Assembly: GCA_018401385.1 (NCBI GenBank)
Contig: JAGYKZ010000002.1
Location: forward strand, 1-64,000
From: Roseicyclus sp.
GTDB lineage: Bacteria > Pseudomonadota > Alphaproteobacteria > Rhodobacterales > Rhodobacteraceae
Direction: 5' to 3'
Length of the DNA: 64,000 bases
A program made the position numbers and the translations under genes. A model generated the notes under the pieces. The model was not told the origin of the DNA, did not search any database, and saw nothing but the letters and a program-made list of their open reading frames with translations. Below are positions 63,598 to 64,000 of this stretch, piece by piece. Each line of letters begins with the position of its first letter. The stretch's first letter is position 1.

Positions 63598-64000
63598 CTA
63601 TTTCAGGGGCATCCGCAAAGACCGCAGCGCCGCCGCACCCAAATACCCGAGCCGCATGATCAATCGCGTGATTTCCAACCATGCCCGATAGGGCAGCACG
63701 GTCAGATACCGCCATTTCGGCAGTTTGAAATCTGGCCCTTGGTTTTGGATTTGCGTGGCCTCGCCCGTGATTTGCTGGCAGGGCAGGGGTTTCACGAAGA
63801 CCGCGCGCAGACCTGCGAGATATTCAAGGTCGAACATGATATCATAGGCCAGGCGCATCGGCATTTGCCGCACCAACCACCGCGCGGCACGGCGGTTGAC
63901 CATATAGGCCCCTGCGCCCTTCTCGCGCGTCAGCGCAATGGCTAGGCGATAACGGCCAAATAAGCGGCTAAAGGGGATCGCACGCCCCGTATTGACCGTG
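63598..64000 (-). CDS. Glycosyltransferase family 25-like (LPS biosynthesis), runs off window
   Basis: TVNTGRAIPFSRLFGRYRLAIALTREKGAGAYMVNRRAARWLVRQMPMRLAYDIMFDLEYLAGLRAVFVKPLPC; upstream of the listed ORF start the frame stays open. Confidence 0.65.
   Translation of the reverse strand, partial: TVNTGRAIPFSRLFGRYRLAIALTREKGAGAYMVNRRAARWLVRQMPMRLAYDIMFDLEYLAGLRAVFVKPLPCQQITGEATQIQNQGPDFKLPKWRYLTVLPYRAWLEITRLIMRLGYLGAAALRSLRMPLK

Overview
This 64 kb window looks like alphaproteobacterial, Rhodobacteraceae-like chromosomal DNA (GC-rich, no phage, transposon or CRISPR seen). Main blocks: (i) one-carbon/corrinoid genes (MtrH-like, MetF-like); (ii) ppx/gppA-like, a DUF6976-like gene, icd; (iii) a complete suf Fe-S operon (iscR, cysteine desulfurase, sufB, sufC, sufD, two YIP1 genes, sufS) interrupted after sufB by an FkbM methyltransferase cassette; (iv) tRNA-Arg(CCG), followed by an accessory glycan region (truncated xylulokinase, a CDP-6-deoxyhexose/C-methyl sugar pathway, a GT41/OGT-like TPR glycosyltransferase, an ECF sigma/anti-sigma pair, a peroxiredoxin-like/prolyl-hydroxylase fusion); (v) acyl-CoA ligase, enoyl-CoA hydratase, OsmC, a FAD oxidoreductase/Ldh2 pair, and a photolyase-like protein with permuted domain order; (vi) a che cluster (STAS, cheY, cheA, cheW, cheR, cheY, one unknown; divergent cheB, cheD, mcp); (vii) msrA/msrB, YcbK/YcbB, lpxD-acp-KAS, ialB; (viii) DUF853 ATPase, ccmF-ccmH, fabZ-lpxA-lpxI-lpxB, rplM-rpsI, mcp, GT25. 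Many genes are broken by small indels, including essential ones (rpsI, lpxB). Several can be repaired by one base in a homopolymer, so patchy consensus errors are more likely than genuine decay. All calls come from reading the supplied translations and sequence; no database search was run.
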